Shown one piece after another: positions 9,494 to 17,561 of a stretch of 64,000 nucleotides of DNA. The first letter of the stretch is position 1; every line of letters starts with the position of its first letter. The notes below the pieces were generated by a model, which was not told the DNA's origin, ran no database searches, and saw only the letters and a program-made list of their open reading frames with translations. This DNA comes from Pseudomonas sp. FEN (GTDB taxonomy: Bacteria; Pseudomonadota; Gammaproteobacteria; Pseudomonadales; Pseudomonadaceae): contig NZ_CAJFDC010000001.1 of NCBI RefSeq assembly GCF_904067045.1, forward strand, positions 991,001-1,055,000, given 5' to 3'. Position numbers and translations under genes: made by a program.

Positions 9494-9582
9494 TTCGCCC
9501 TCGAAGGCGCGGTATTATGCCTGCTTTGTCCGATGGCATGAAAAGCCTGCCCGTCGGAACCGCTGAGTTTTGAGGATTTCAG

Positions 9583-10785
9583 ATGGCGTCTTGGCTGACA
9601 ATAGTGGGAATCGGTGAAGACGGCTTCAGTGGCCTCGGTCAACAGGCCCGGGAAGCACTGTTGGCGGCTTCACGAGTATTCGGCGGCCAGCGGCAGCTCG
9701 ACCTGCTGCCGGACGCGGTCCACGCCGAGCGCCTGGCCTGGCCGAGTCCGTTTTCCCTGGAGCCGCTGCTGGCCCTGCGCGGCGAACCGACCTGCGTGCT
9801 GGCCAGCGGCGATCCAATGCTGTTCGGCGTGGGCGCCAGCCTGGCGCGCCGGGTCGCCGCCGAGGACATGCGGGTGCTGCCCGCGCCCTCCTCCTGTTCG
9901 CTGGCCGCCGCCCGCCTGGGTTGGGCCTTGCAGGATGTGGTGACGCTCTCGCTGGTCGCCCGCCCGCTGGCGAGCCTCAATGCCCATCTGCACAGCGGCG
10001 TGCGCCTGCTGGTGCTGAGCAATGACGGCCTGAGTCCCGCCGCCATTGCCGCGCTGCTGCGCGAACGGGGGTTCGGCCCGAGCCGGATCAGCGTGCTGGA
10101 ACATCTCGGTGGCCCGGCGGAACGGCGGATCGCTGGGCTGGCCGAGGACTGGAACGATCCAGTCGTGGCCGATCTGAACCTGGTTGCCATCGAATGCCTG
10201 GCCGCCCTCGGCACGCCACGTCTGTCACGCATCGGCGGGCTGCCGGACGCGGCCTTCGAGCATGACGGCCAACTGACCAAGCGCGATGTCCGCGCCATCA
10301 CCCTCGCCCGCCTCGCCCCGATGCCCGGTGAGTTGTTGTGGGATGTCGGGGCCGGCAGCGGCTCCATTGGCATCGAATGGATGCGCGCCCACTCCAGTTG
10401 CCGGGCCATTGCCATCGAGGCCGATACCGGCCGCCAACAATTGATCGAACGCAACCGTGAGCGCCTCGGTGTGCCGGGCCTGCAACTGATTCGCGGTAGC
10501 GCGCCCGAGGTCCTGGAGGGGCTGGAGCCAGCGGATGCGATCTTTATCGGCGGTGGCGTTACCCGTCCCGGAGTGCTGGACAGTTGCTGGGCGCGGCTCA
10601 AGCCGGGAGGACGGTTGGTGGCGAATGCCGTGACCTTGCAAAGTGAACTGCTGCTGATGAACTGGCGCCAGGCCCACGGCGGCGAACTGACGCGCATTCA
10701 TATCGCCCAGGCCCAACCGCTGGGGGATTTCGACACCTGGCGCCAGGCCTTGCCGATCACCCTGCTCGAGGTGCTCAAACCGTGA
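9583..10785 (+). CDS. cobL: Precorrin-6Y C5,15-methyltransferase (decarboxylating), CbiE-CbiT fusion
   Basis: The 400-residue bifunctional enzyme joins an N-terminal CbiE tetrapyrrole methylase (about 1-200; [24 protein letters not shown]) to a C-terminal CbiT methyltransferase (about 210-400; SAM motif [17 protein letters not shown] near residue 254, and [11 protein letters not shown]). It methylates C5 and C15 of precorrin-6B and decarboxylates the C12 acetate. GAGGA lies 8 nt before the ATG. It starts the plus-strand half of the corrin locus; a REP pair separates it from cbiD downstream. Confidence 0.94.
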   Translation: MASWLTIVGIGEDGFSGLGQQAREALLAASRVFGGQRQLDLLPDAVHAERLAWPSPFSLEPLLALRGEPTCVLASGDPMLFGVGASLARRVAAEDMRVLPAPSSCSLAAARLGWALQDVVTLSLVARPLASLNAHLHSGVRLLVLSNDGLSPAAIAALLRERGFGPSRISVLEHLGGPAERRIAGLAEDWNDPVVADLNLVAIECLAALGTPRLSRIGGLPDAAFEHDGQLTKRDVRAITLARLAPMPGELLWDVGAGSGSIGIEWMRAHSSCRAIAIEADTGRQQLIERNRERLGVPGLQLIRGSAPEVLEGLEPADAIFIGGGVTRPGVLDSCWARLKPGGRLVANAVTLQSELLLMNWRQAHGGELTRIHIAQAQPLGDFDTWRQALPITLLEVLKP

Positions 10786-10799
10786 GTTCCGCAGGCCCT

Positions 10800-10910
10800 G
10801 TAGGAGCAGCCGGTCGACGCTCGATTGCTCGCGATGGAAGTCCGGGCAGCGCTGGGCATCAGGTTTCCCGCGTTATCGTTGACGCCCATCGCGAGCCAGC
10901 TCGCTCCTAC
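10800..10910. repeat. REP pair between cobL and cbiD
   Basis: GTAGGAGC at 10800 and GCTCCTAC ending at 10910 are the outer arms of an inverted REP pair, with inner GCTCGCGATG and CATCGCGAGC arms. It fills the only sizeable gap in the plus-strand cob operon and could attenuate or stabilise the message there. Confidence 0.8.
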
Positions 10911-10924
10911 AGAGGGCAAGCGTG

Positions 10925-12022
10925 ATGCGTGAGGAGACCGCCGAACAACCCGCGCCCCTGCGCAGCGGCCTGACCACCGGCAGTTGTGCCACCGCCACCG
11001 CCCTGGCGGCGGCGCGCCTGCTACTGAGTGACATCAGCTGCGACGCCGTACAAATCACCCTGCCCAAGGGCAAGCGCGTGGACCTGCGCCTGGAGTTCTG
11101 TCGCCGCCATGACGATGCGGCCGAGGCCGGCACCATCAAGGATGCCGGCGACGACCCGGATGTCACCCACGGCGCCCTGCTGTACACACAGGTGCGGCTG
11201 ATCGCCGAACCCGGCGTGCAGTTTCATGCTGGACGCGGTGTCGGCACCGTCACCCGCCCCGGCCTGGTCCTGGCCGTCGGCGAACCGGCGATCAACCCGG
11301 TGCCACGCCAGATGATCAGCGACCATCTGCTGCAACTGGCCGCCGAGCACGGTTATACCGGCGGCTTCTCGGTCACCGTCAATGTCCGCGACGGCGAGAC
11401 CCTGGCCCTGAAGACCATGAACCCGCGCCTGGGTATTCTCGGCGGGCTGTCGATCCTCGGCACCAGCGGCATCGTCCGGCCGTTTTCCTGCGCGGCCTAT
11501 ATCGCCTCGATCCACCAGGGCATCGACGTCGCCAAGACCAACGGCTACCTGCACATCGCCGCCTGCACCGGCAACGCCAGCGAAGACACCATGCGCCGGG
11601 TCTACCACCTGCCGGAAATCGCCCTGATCGAAATGGGCGATTTCGTCGGCGCCGTGCTCAAGCACCTGCGCAAGGTGCCGGTGGACAAACTGAGCCTGTG
11701 TGGTGGCTTCGGCAAGATCAGCAAGCTGGCGGCCGGGCACATGGACCTGCACAGTCGACATTCGAGCATCGACCTGCCGCAACTGGCCGCCTGGGCGGCC
11801 GAGGTCGGCGCCGACCAGGCCTTGCAGGATGCGATTGTCCAGGCCAATACCAGCCAGCAGGCGCTGGCCATGGCCAGCGCGGCGGGTATCGCCCTCGGCG
11901 ATGCGGTCTGCCAGCACGCCCGCGACTTCGCCCGTGGCGTGGTCCCCGCGCAGGTGCGGGTGGAAGTCTTCGCCATCGACCGCCAGGGCGGCATCGTCGG
12001 CCATGCCGAAGCGCTGCCATGA
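10925..12022 (+). CDS. cbiD: Cobalt-precorrin-5B C1-methyltransferase type protein (CbiD)
   Basis: This 365-residue cytosolic protein carries CbiD hallmarks: [18 protein letters not shown] near the start, [20 protein letters not shown], and [16 protein letters not shown]. CbiD methylates C1 in the anaerobic pathway. Its presence beside cobG, together with the CbiG domain on CobJ and no cobF here, points to CbiD replacing CobF for the C1 step. The in-frame GTG at 10922 is one codon upstream; the ATG at 10925 follows GAGGG by 9 nt. Its stop overlaps a possible upstream start of cobK. Confidence 0.9.
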   Translation: MREETAEQPAPLRSGLTTGSCATATALAAARLLLSDISCDAVQITLPKGKRVDLRLEFCRRHDDAAEAGTIKDAGDDPDVTHGALLYTQVRLIAEPGVQFHAGRGVGTVTRPGLVLAVGEPAINPVPRQMISDHLLQLAAEHGYTGGFSVTVNVRDGETLALKTMNPRLGILGGLSILGTSGIVRPFSCAAYIASIHQGIDVAKTNGYLHIAACTGNASEDTMRRVYHLPEIALIEMGDFVGAVLKHLRKVPVDKLSLCGGFGKISKLAAGHMDLHSRHSSIDLPQLAAWAAEVGADQALQDAIVQANTSQQALAMASAAGIALGDAVCQHARDFARGVVPAQVRVEVFAIDRQGGIVGHAEALP

Positions 12023-12033
12023 GGAGTCCCGAT

Positions 12034-12774
12034 ATGAAGAACCCAACCAGCAAGCGCCTGTTGCTGCTCGGCGGCGTCACCGAAGCACTGGCGATTGCCC
12101 GGACCTTGGGCCCCGCGGATATCTACAGCCTGGCGGGTATCGGGCGGGTGCCGACGGACTTGCAGTGCCAGGTCCGGGTCGGCGGTTACGGCGGCGCCGA
12201 AGGCCTGGCGCGGTTCATTGAGGAGCAAGGCATCGACCTGCTGCTGGACGCCACCCATCCCTACGCCGCGCAAATCAGCCACAACGCCGCTACCGCCGCG
12301 CACTTGAGCGGCATTCCTTGTTGGGCGCTACGACGCCCGGCCTGGGTCGCGGAGCCCGGCGACGACTGGCGCGAAGTCGCCGATTGGGCCGCGCTGGTCG
12401 AAGCCCTCAAGCCCTTCCAACACCCACTTTTCACTCTGGGCCGCGAGCCTCTGCAACATCTGGAAGAAATTCCCGCCGGGCAGTTCTGGACCCTGCGCGC
12501 CCTCGATGAGTATCCCGGCAACGCTCGTTGCGCAGTGATTGGCGCCCGTGGACCGTTCCTGCTGGAAGATGAGCGCGCCTTGTTCGAGCGCCGCGCCATC
12601 GACGTGCTGATCAGCAAGAACAGCGGCAGCAGCGCCACCGAACCCAAGCTGCAGGTGGCCCGGGAACTCGGGGTACCGGTGCTGCTTCTCCAGCGCCCGG
12701 CATTGCCGGCGGTGGACCGGGAGTTCCAGACGCTCACTGAAACACTTGCCGCGTTGGCAAGCCTGGGCGAATAG
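12034..12774 (+). CDS. cobK: Precorrin-6A reductase
   Basis: The 246-residue CbiJ/CobK-family enzyme reduces precorrin-6A to precorrin-6B with NADPH. Family features are the N-terminal LLLLGGVTEALAIAR, LLDATHPYAAQISHNA in the middle, and SKNSGSSATEPKLQVARELGVPV towards the end. I chose the ATG at 12034 because GAGGAG sits 7 nt before it; an ATG at 12019 would add five residues. It closes the plus-strand cob operon 11 nt after cbiD. Confidence 0.92.
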   Translation: MKNPTSKRLLLLGGVTEALAIARTLGPADIYSLAGIGRVPTDLQCQVRVGGYGGAEGLARFIEEQGIDLLLDATHPYAAQISHNAATAAHLSGIPCWALRRPAWVAEPGDDWREVADWAALVEALKPFQHPLFTLGREPLQHLEEIPAGQFWTLRALDEYPGNARCAVIGARGPFLLEDERALFERRAIDVLISKNSGSSATEPKLQVARELGVPVLLLQRPALPAVDREFQTLTETLAALASLGE

Positions 12775-12800
12775 ATCACGATCATCAGCTTGCCAATATA

Positions 12801-12822
12801 GTAACCTTTAGGTTACCTTTAG
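12801..12822. promoter_or_regulatory. Dyad operator upstream of the HigBA-like pair
   Basis: GTAACC (12801-12806) and GGTTAC (12811-12816) form a perfect inverted repeat around TTTA; the segment TAACCTTTAG is then repeated as TTACCTTTAG (12813-12822). It ends 6 nt before the toxin ATG, the expected place for an autorepressor site of a toxin-antitoxin operon. Confidence 0.6.
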
Positions 12823-12828
12823 AGCGCA

Positions 12829-13164
12829 ATGATCGAGGTCGAAGAATATATCGGGGACAACCAGGCCAACTCATTCGAAAACTGGTTCGCGTCGTTGGAC
12901 GTGCAGGCCGCCACGAAGATATCCACCGCAATCCTTCGCATGCAGATGGGCAACACCGCCAACATCAAGTGGTTCGACGGCCTGGGCGAGTACCGCATCG
13001 ATTGGGGCCCGGGCTACCGAATCTATCTGATACAGGAAGGCAAACGGTTGATCATCCCGTTTGGCGGGGGTTACAAATCCAGTCAGAAAAACGACATCAA
13101 GCAAGCCAAAACGCTCATTGCCGAATACCAGCGCCGTAAAAAAGCCGCATCGAAAACGAGGTAA
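12829..13164 (+). CDS. RelE/HigB-family toxin
   Basis: This 111-residue basic protein has the RelE-type pattern of the PF05973 group: KWFDGLGEYRIDWGPGYRIYL followed by LIIPFGGGYKSSQKNDIKQAKTLI. Members are mRNA interferases, often ribosome-dependent, neutralised by the antitoxin encoded next door. Toxin-first order with a downstream HTH antitoxin is typical of HigBA systems. The pair is inserted between the corrin operon and the copper genes and has its own operator. Chromosomal stabilisation or stress response is an inference; cleavage activity cannot be judged from sequence. Confidence 0.85.
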   Translation: MIEVEEYIGDNQANSFENWFASLDVQAATKISTAILRMQMGNTANIKWFDGLGEYRIDWGPGYRIYLIQEGKRLIIPFGGGYKSSQKNDIKQAKTLIAEYQRRKKAASKTR

Positions 13165-13170
13165 CACTGA

Positions 13171-13494
13171 ATGGCCCTTACTCGCAGCTTCAAACAGACC
13201 ATCGCCGAACGGGCACAGCGCGACCCTGCGTTCGCCCAGGCACTGCTGGATGAAGCCGCCACCCTGTTTCTCAATGGCGAACCCGAGATTGCACGGGTGA
13301 TCCTGCGCGATCTGGTCAACGCTACCGTTGGCTTCGAGGGCCTCGCCAAGGAAACCGACAAACCGAGCAAAAGCCTGCACCGCATGCTCTCGGCCAAGGG
13401 CAATCCGAGCATGGACAACCTGGCCGCTATCTTTAGCGTGATTCGCGCCACGCTGGGCGTGAAGATCGAGGTCCACGCCATTCCGGCCATGTGA
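13171..13494 (+). CDS. HigA-like addiction-module antitoxin (HTH)
   Basis: The 107-residue protein resembles putative addiction-module antidote proteins: an N-terminal dimerisation part, then a helix-turn-helix (about 60-95) with LAKETDKPSKSLHRMLSAKGNPSMDNLAAIFSVI. It should bind and silence the RelE/HigB-like toxin and repress the operon through the dyad just upstream of the toxin gene. It begins 6 nt after the toxin stop. Downstream, 13495-13638 holds only an AT-richer spacer before the copper genes. Confidence 0.85.
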   Translation: MALTRSFKQTIAERAQRDPAFAQALLDEAATLFLNGEPEIARVILRDLVNATVGFEGLAKETDKPSKSLHRMLSAKGNPSMDNLAAIFSVIRATLGVKIEVHAIPAM

Positions 13495-13638
13495 CGGCAT
13501 GCTGCTACGCTTCTGTACAACGACCAGCAGATAGACCCTACACTCGCTTGCGACCTTTCACCGCAGTTCGTACTTTTACTTATGAAGGGCGTTCAGGCTA
13601 AATACCCACCTGTTTGAAACGCTTACGGAAATCCTTCC

Positions 13639-14040
13639 ATGCCTCGACAACGGCTAGCATTTGCCTGGATCGCCTGCTTCGCAGTGCTGTTCAATCTGCT
13701 CGCCATGCCAATGTCCGGGGCCATGGCGCAAGCGTCGCGGGACTCGCTCCCGGAGCAATTGCTCTGGGGCAGTTTCTGCTCGGCCGGTGGCACCCGGATG
13801 GTGGCCATCGACCTCGGCAAGCTGGAACAGAAAGCCCCACGGAACGACGACCACTCCACCATGCAACACTGCTGGTGCTGTGCCGCCTTCGCGCCGCTGC
13901 TGGCGTTACCCGGCCATGTACCGCGGTTGCCGGTGGCGCGGGTCGAAACCGCTCCGGCGCGCCTCGCCACGGACATCGCCGCCCCCACACCACGCCAGCA
14001 ATGGCCTTCGCTCAATCCCAGGGCCTCTCCACTGAGCTGA
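13639..14040 (+). CDS. DUF2946 family exported protein (copper cluster)
   Basis: A 133-residue protein with an uncleaved anchor or signal peptide (about 1-30, hydrophobic WIACFAVLFNLLAMPM) and a CWCC motif within HCWCCAAFAP near residues 75-84, typical of DUF2946. Function is unknown, but the family is found next to copper-uptake genes, and the Cys/His/Met residues suit copper binding in the periplasm (inference). It is followed within 50 nt by the PCuAC chaperone and probably starts that operon. Confidence 0.8.
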   Translation: MPRQRLAFAWIACFAVLFNLLAMPMSGAMAQASRDSLPEQLLWGSFCSAGGTRMVAIDLGKLEQKAPRNDDHSTMQHCWCCAAFAPLLALPGHVPRLPVARVETAPARLATDIAAPTPRQQWPSLNPRASPLS

Positions 14041-14088
14041 TTCACGCCTGCTGTTTGTGTGCGTCATGAATCGTTATGGAGAACCACC

Positions 14089-14577
14089 ATGCTCAAGAAT
14101 GCCCTGATGCTGGCCGCCCTGCTGCTGCCCGCCTGCTTTGCCAATGCCCATGAGTTCAAGGTCGGCGACTTGCAGATCAACCACCCCTGGTCCCAGGAAC
14201 TGCCGCCCAACGCCCCGACGGTGGCGGCCTATTTCGTGATCCACAACCCGGGCAGCACGGCCGATCGCCTGACCGCTGTTGACAGCCCCATCGCCGGCAA
14301 GGCCGAGCTGCATGAACACGTGAGGCAGCTCGACCTGATGAAAATGCAGCAGGTCGCCAGTGTCGATATCCCCGCCAAGGGCGACGTGACATTCGCGCCC
14401 ATGGCCTATCACGTGATGCTGCTGGACCTCAAGGATCGCAGCCTGTTGCAGGACGGCAAGCACTTCCCGCTGACCCTGCACTTTGCCAAGGCTGGCGACG
14501 TGACCGTCGAGGTGTCGGTGCAGAAACAGCCACCTGCCGGCAGCCATGACATGAGTCATATGGACCACATGCAGTAA
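14089..14577 (+). CDS. Periplasmic copper chaperone PCu(A)C
   Basis: The 162-residue protein has a signal peptide (about 1-20, ending CFANAHE) and the PCuAC copper-site pattern: HEH followed by MKM, then HVM about 20 residues later (within FAPMAYHVML). The C-terminal SHDMSHMDHMQ tail adds His/Met ligands. The family carries Cu(I) in the periplasm, often to cytochrome oxidase. I chose the ATG at 14089, preceded by GGAGAA; an upstream in-frame ATG at 14059 would extend the signal peptide with polar residues. Confidence 0.9.
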   Translation: MLKNALMLAALLLPACFANAHEFKVGDLQINHPWSQELPPNAPTVAAYFVIHNPGSTADRLTAVDSPIAGKAELHEHVRQLDLMKMQQVASVDIPAKGDVTFAPMAYHVMLLDLKDRSLLQDGKHFPLTLHFAKAGDVTVEVSVQKQPPAGSHDMSHMDHMQ

Positions 14578-14598
14578 TCGACGACGTCGCTGAACGCC

Positions 14599-15036
14599 AT
14601 GCGTAGCTCACGCCTCAGGTCGCCCCGCTGCCGCGCACAAGTACGCGGCAGCTGGTTGAGCCTGTTCGCCATGCTGATGATCTTTATCGGACCGCTGATT
14701 TCCCAGGCGATGCCGATGGATCACCGCATGCCCATGTCAATGGGCATGGACATGGACATGGACATGGACATGTCGATGGCGATGCCCGGGCATGTGGGCA
14801 TGGAACAAAGCGCCGACGAGCATCACCCCCCCAGCGCCGAGCACCCTGCACTGTGGGAAAAATGTGGCTATTGCACGCTGCTGTTCAGTTGCCCGGCCCT
14901 GCCGCAGAGCCTGAGCTTCGCCGCCCTTGACGGCCCCCGCCCGGCAGCCGTCATCGTCCCCCAGACCCGCCTGGGCCACGCCCGGGAAACCACCTTCCCC
15001 GGAGCCCGCACCCGCGCTCCACCCGTGTTCCAGTAA
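14599..15036 (+). CDS. DUF2946 protein with Met/Asp/His-rich segment
   Basis: This 145-residue exported protein has an N-terminal membrane segment (about 18-38), a Met-rich stretch with four Met-Asp repeats (about 40-65), HH pairs, and a KCGYCTLLFSC cluster typical of DUF2946. The Met and His residues suggest periplasmic Cu(I) handling. It starts 21 nt after the chaperone stop and is followed by the OprC receptor, so the four genes probably form one copper-responsive unit. The function of the family is unproven. Confidence 0.8.
   Translation: MRSSRLRSPRCRAQVRGSWLSLFAMLMIFIGPLISQAMPMDHRMPMSMGMDMDMDMDMSMAMPGHVGMEQSADEHHPPSAEHPALWEKCGYCTLLFSCPALPQSLSFAALDGPRPAAVIVPQTRLGHARETTFPGARTRAPPVFQ
14746..14769 (+). 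repeat. ATGGAC hexamer repeat, four copies
   Basis: Four perfect tandem ATGGAC units encode the Met-Asp run of the second DUF2946 protein. Being a multiple of three, copy-number change by slippage would keep the frame and vary the number of Met ligands. Confidence 0.85.
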
Positions 15037-15130
15037 GCAACCACAGACTTTCTTAGCCGACCCGCCTGAACTGTAAAACACAGTAGCAGGGCGGCGGCCG
15101 TGTTGTATTCGCTTGAATAACGGAACGCTT

Positions 15131-17251
15131 ATGTCCACTGCAAACACTCGCCCGCGCGCTGCCCGGGCGTCCTCCCCGTTCGCCCTGAACGAGGCCCGCG
15201 CACGTCTGCGCCAGAGCACCGCGCTGATGTGCGGCGCCTTGCTCGCGCCCGCGGCCTTCGCCACCGACTCGGCGCAGGAGCCCACCCGGGAAATCGCCCC
15301 GACGGTGATTACCGCCATTGCCCCGAGCTCGCCGCTGACGGTGATCACCGACCCCAAGGACCCGCGCCAGCCGGTCCCGGCCAGTGACGGCGGCGATTAC
15401 CTCAAGACCATCCCCGGCTTTGCCCTGGTACGCAACGGCGGCACCAACGGCGACCCGGTGCTGCGCGGCATGTTCGGCTCGCGCTTGAACATCCTCACCA
15501 ACGGCGGCCAGATGCTCGGCGCCTGCCCGGGCCGGATGGACGCGCCGACCTCATACCTATCCCCGGAAACCTACGACAAGCTGACCGTGATCAAAGGCCC
15601 GCAGACCGTACTCTGGGGACCAGGGGCCTCGGCCGGGACCATCCTCTTCGACCGCGAGCCGGAGCACTTCGGTGAACTGGGTACGCGGGTCAACGCCAGT
15701 CTGCTGGCCGGTTCCAACGGGCGTTTCGACAAGGTCGTCGATGCCGCCGCCGGCGGCCCGCTGGGTTATGTCCGGGTGATCGGCAACCAGGCCCGCGCCG
15801 ACGACTACAAGGACGGTAACGGCGACAGCGTGCCCTCGCGCTACGACAAGTGGAACGGTGACGTGGCGCTGGGCTGGACCCCGGACGCCGATACCCTGCT
15901 GGAACTGACCGCCGGCAAGGGCGACGGTGAGGCGCGCTATGCCGGGCGCGGCATGGACGGCGCGCAGTTCAAGCGTGAAAGCCTCGGCCTGCGCTTTGAA
16001 AAAGCCAACATCGGCGAGGTGCTCGACAAGCTTGAGGCCCAGGTCTACTACAACTATGCCGATCACGTGATGGACAACTACAGCCTGCGCCAGCCTTCCG
16101 GCACCGGGATGATGGCCGGCCCCATGGCTTCGAATGTCGACCGTCGCACCCTCGGCGCCCGGCTCAAGGCCACCTGGCGCTGGGCCGACTGGCAACTGAT
16201 CGGCGGCCTCGACGCGCAGACCGACGAGCACCGCCAACGCAGCAGCGCGGGCATCGACACCTACCAGGACCTGCCGCGCAACAAGGACGCCGAGTTCCAC
16301 AACTACGGTCTCTTCGGCGAACTGACCTGGTATGCCGCCGAGCGCGATCGCCTGATCAGTGGCGCCCGACTGGACCGCGCCTCGGCCAAGGACCTGCGCC
16401 AGCGCATCGGCTCCGGGATGAGCGCCCAGCCCAATCCGACCGCCCACCAGACCCGTTCCGATAGCCTGCCCAGCGGCTTCGTGCGCTACGAGCATGACTT
16501 GGCCGGCAGTCCGGCTACGCTGTACGCCGGCCTGGGTCATGCCGAACGCTTCCCGGACTACTGGGAACTGTTCTCCCCCGACAAAGGCCCGAGCGGCTCG
16601 CTCAATGCCTTCGATGCCATCAAGCCGGAGAAGACCACCCAGCTGGATGTCGGCCTGCAATACAAGACCGAGGACCTGGAGGCCTGGGTCTCGGGTTATG
16701 CCGGCCAGGTGCGCGACTTCATCCTGTTCAACTACCAGACGGGGATGATGGGCACGACCTCCCAGGCACGTAATGTCGACGCGCGGATCATGGGCGGCGA
16801 ACTCGGCGCGGCCTACCGGCTGACCTCCAACTGGAAAGCCGATGCCAGCCTGGCCTACGCCTGGGGCCAGAACACCAGCGACGGCAAGGCGCTGCCGCAG
16901 ATGCCACCACTGGACACTCGCCTGGGCCTGACCTACAGCCAGGACAACTGGAGTGCCGGCGGCCTCTGGCGGGTGGTCGCGCGGCAAAACCGTATCGATC
17001 AGAACGAAGGCAACGTGGTGGGCAAGGACTTCTCCAGAAGTGCCGGCTTCGGGGTGTTCTCCCTCAATGGCGCCTATCGGATCAACCAGCACGTCAAGCT
17101 CAGCAGTGGCATCGACAACCTGTTCGACAAAGCCTACGCCGAGCACCTGAACCTGGCCGGCAACGCCGGGTTCGGCTACCCGGCCAATGACCCACGGGCC
17201 ATCAACGAACCGGGGCGCACGTTCTGGACCAAGGTCGACATGAGTTTCTAA
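15131..17251 (+). CDS. oprC: TonB-dependent copper receptor OprC
   Basis: The 706-residue outer-membrane barrel has a long N-terminal signal region (cleavage near AAFA-TDS, residue 44), a plug domain (RNGGTNGDPVLRGMFGSRLNIL, VIKGPQTVLWGPGAS) and a C-terminus ending in Phe (WTKVDMSF). CPGRM at residues 132-136 matches the CxxxM copper-binding pair described for P. aeruginosa OprC. It imports copper with TonB energy. I chose the ATG at 15131; an in-frame TTG at 15113 adds six residues. A hairpin-forming stretch (about 15060-15096) lies just upstream of the gene. Confidence 0.93.
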   Translation: MSTANTRPRAARASSPFALNEARARLRQSTALMCGALLAPAAFATDSAQEPTREIAPTVITAIAPSSPLTVITDPKDPRQPVPASDGGDYLKTIPGFALVRNGGTNGDPVLRGMFGSRLNILTNGGQMLGACPGRMDAPTSYLSPETYDKLTVIKGPQTVLWGPGASAGTILFDREPEHFGELGTRVNASLLAGSNGRFDKVVDAAAGGPLGYVRVIGNQARADDYKDGNGDSVPSRYDKWNGDVALGWTPDADTLLELTAGKGDGEARYAGRGMDGAQFKRESLGLRFEKANIGEVLDKLEAQVYYNYADHVMDNYSLRQPSGTGMMAGPMASNVDRRTLGARLKATWRWADWQLIGGLDAQTDEHRQRSSAGIDTYQDLPRNKDAEFHNYGLFGELTWYAAERDRLISGARLDRASAKDLRQRIGSGMSAQPNPTAHQTRSDSLPSGFVRYEHDLAGSPATLYAGLGHAERFPDYWELFSPDKGPSGSLNAFDAIKPEKTTQLDVGLQYKTEDLEAWVSGYAGQVRDFILFNYQTGMMGTTSQARNVDARIMGGELGAAYRLTSNWKADASLAYAWGQNTSDGKALPQMPPLDTRLGLTYSQDNWSAGGLWRVVARQNRIDQNEGNVVGKDFSRSAGFGVFSLNGAYRINQHVKLSSGIDNLFDKAYAEHLNLAGNAGFGYPANDPRAINEPGRTFWTKVDMSF

Positions 17252-17261
17252 GCGTAATGGT

Positions 17262-17513
17262 GGCGAACGGACTTGTCGGGACGCCGTTCAGTTAAGGCAA
17301 TTTGAAGTCGAACGCGGACTTGTGGCGAGCGGGCTTGCCCGCGCTGGGCGGCGAAGCGGCCCTAAAACCCGCGAATCCGCTGCATCAGTCAGATCGAGGT
17401 GGCCGGTTTTGCGACTGCTGCGCAGCCGAGCGCGGGCAAGCCCGCCCACCACAAATCTCGGCCAGACTTAAGACCATTTTTAACTGAACAGCATTACGAC
17501 AAGCCCGCTCGCC
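17262..17513. repeat. Nested inverted repeat enclosing a REP element
   Basis: Outer arms of 34 bp (17262-17295 and 17480-17513) are near-perfect reverse complements, both including TTAACTGAAC/GTTCAGTTAA at their inner ends. They enclose a ~133-bp REP composite (17321-17453). The whole 252 bp fills the oprC-PepSY gap and looks like one palindromic unit nested in another. Confidence 0.7.
17321..17453. repeat. Composite REP element, copy 1
   Basis: Outer arms TGTGGCGAGCGGGCTTGCCC and GCGGGCAAGCCCGCCCACCACA flank inner segments GGCGAAGCGGCCCTAAAACC and GGTTTTGCGACTGCTGCGCA. It shares architecture with the copies at 23571-23705, 30681-30810 and 46373-46505. Confidence 0.8.
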
Positions 17514-17561
17514 GCACTGTCACCGTATATCCAATGACCCATACCTTGCGGAGCGCTCCCG

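Noticed and set aside
9494..9582. Possible cobalamin riboswitch in the cobG-cobL gap
   Set aside because: At 89 bp the gap is too short for a full cobalamin riboswitch plus two promoters, and no B12-box-like core was seen. The leader before oprC was also checked without success.
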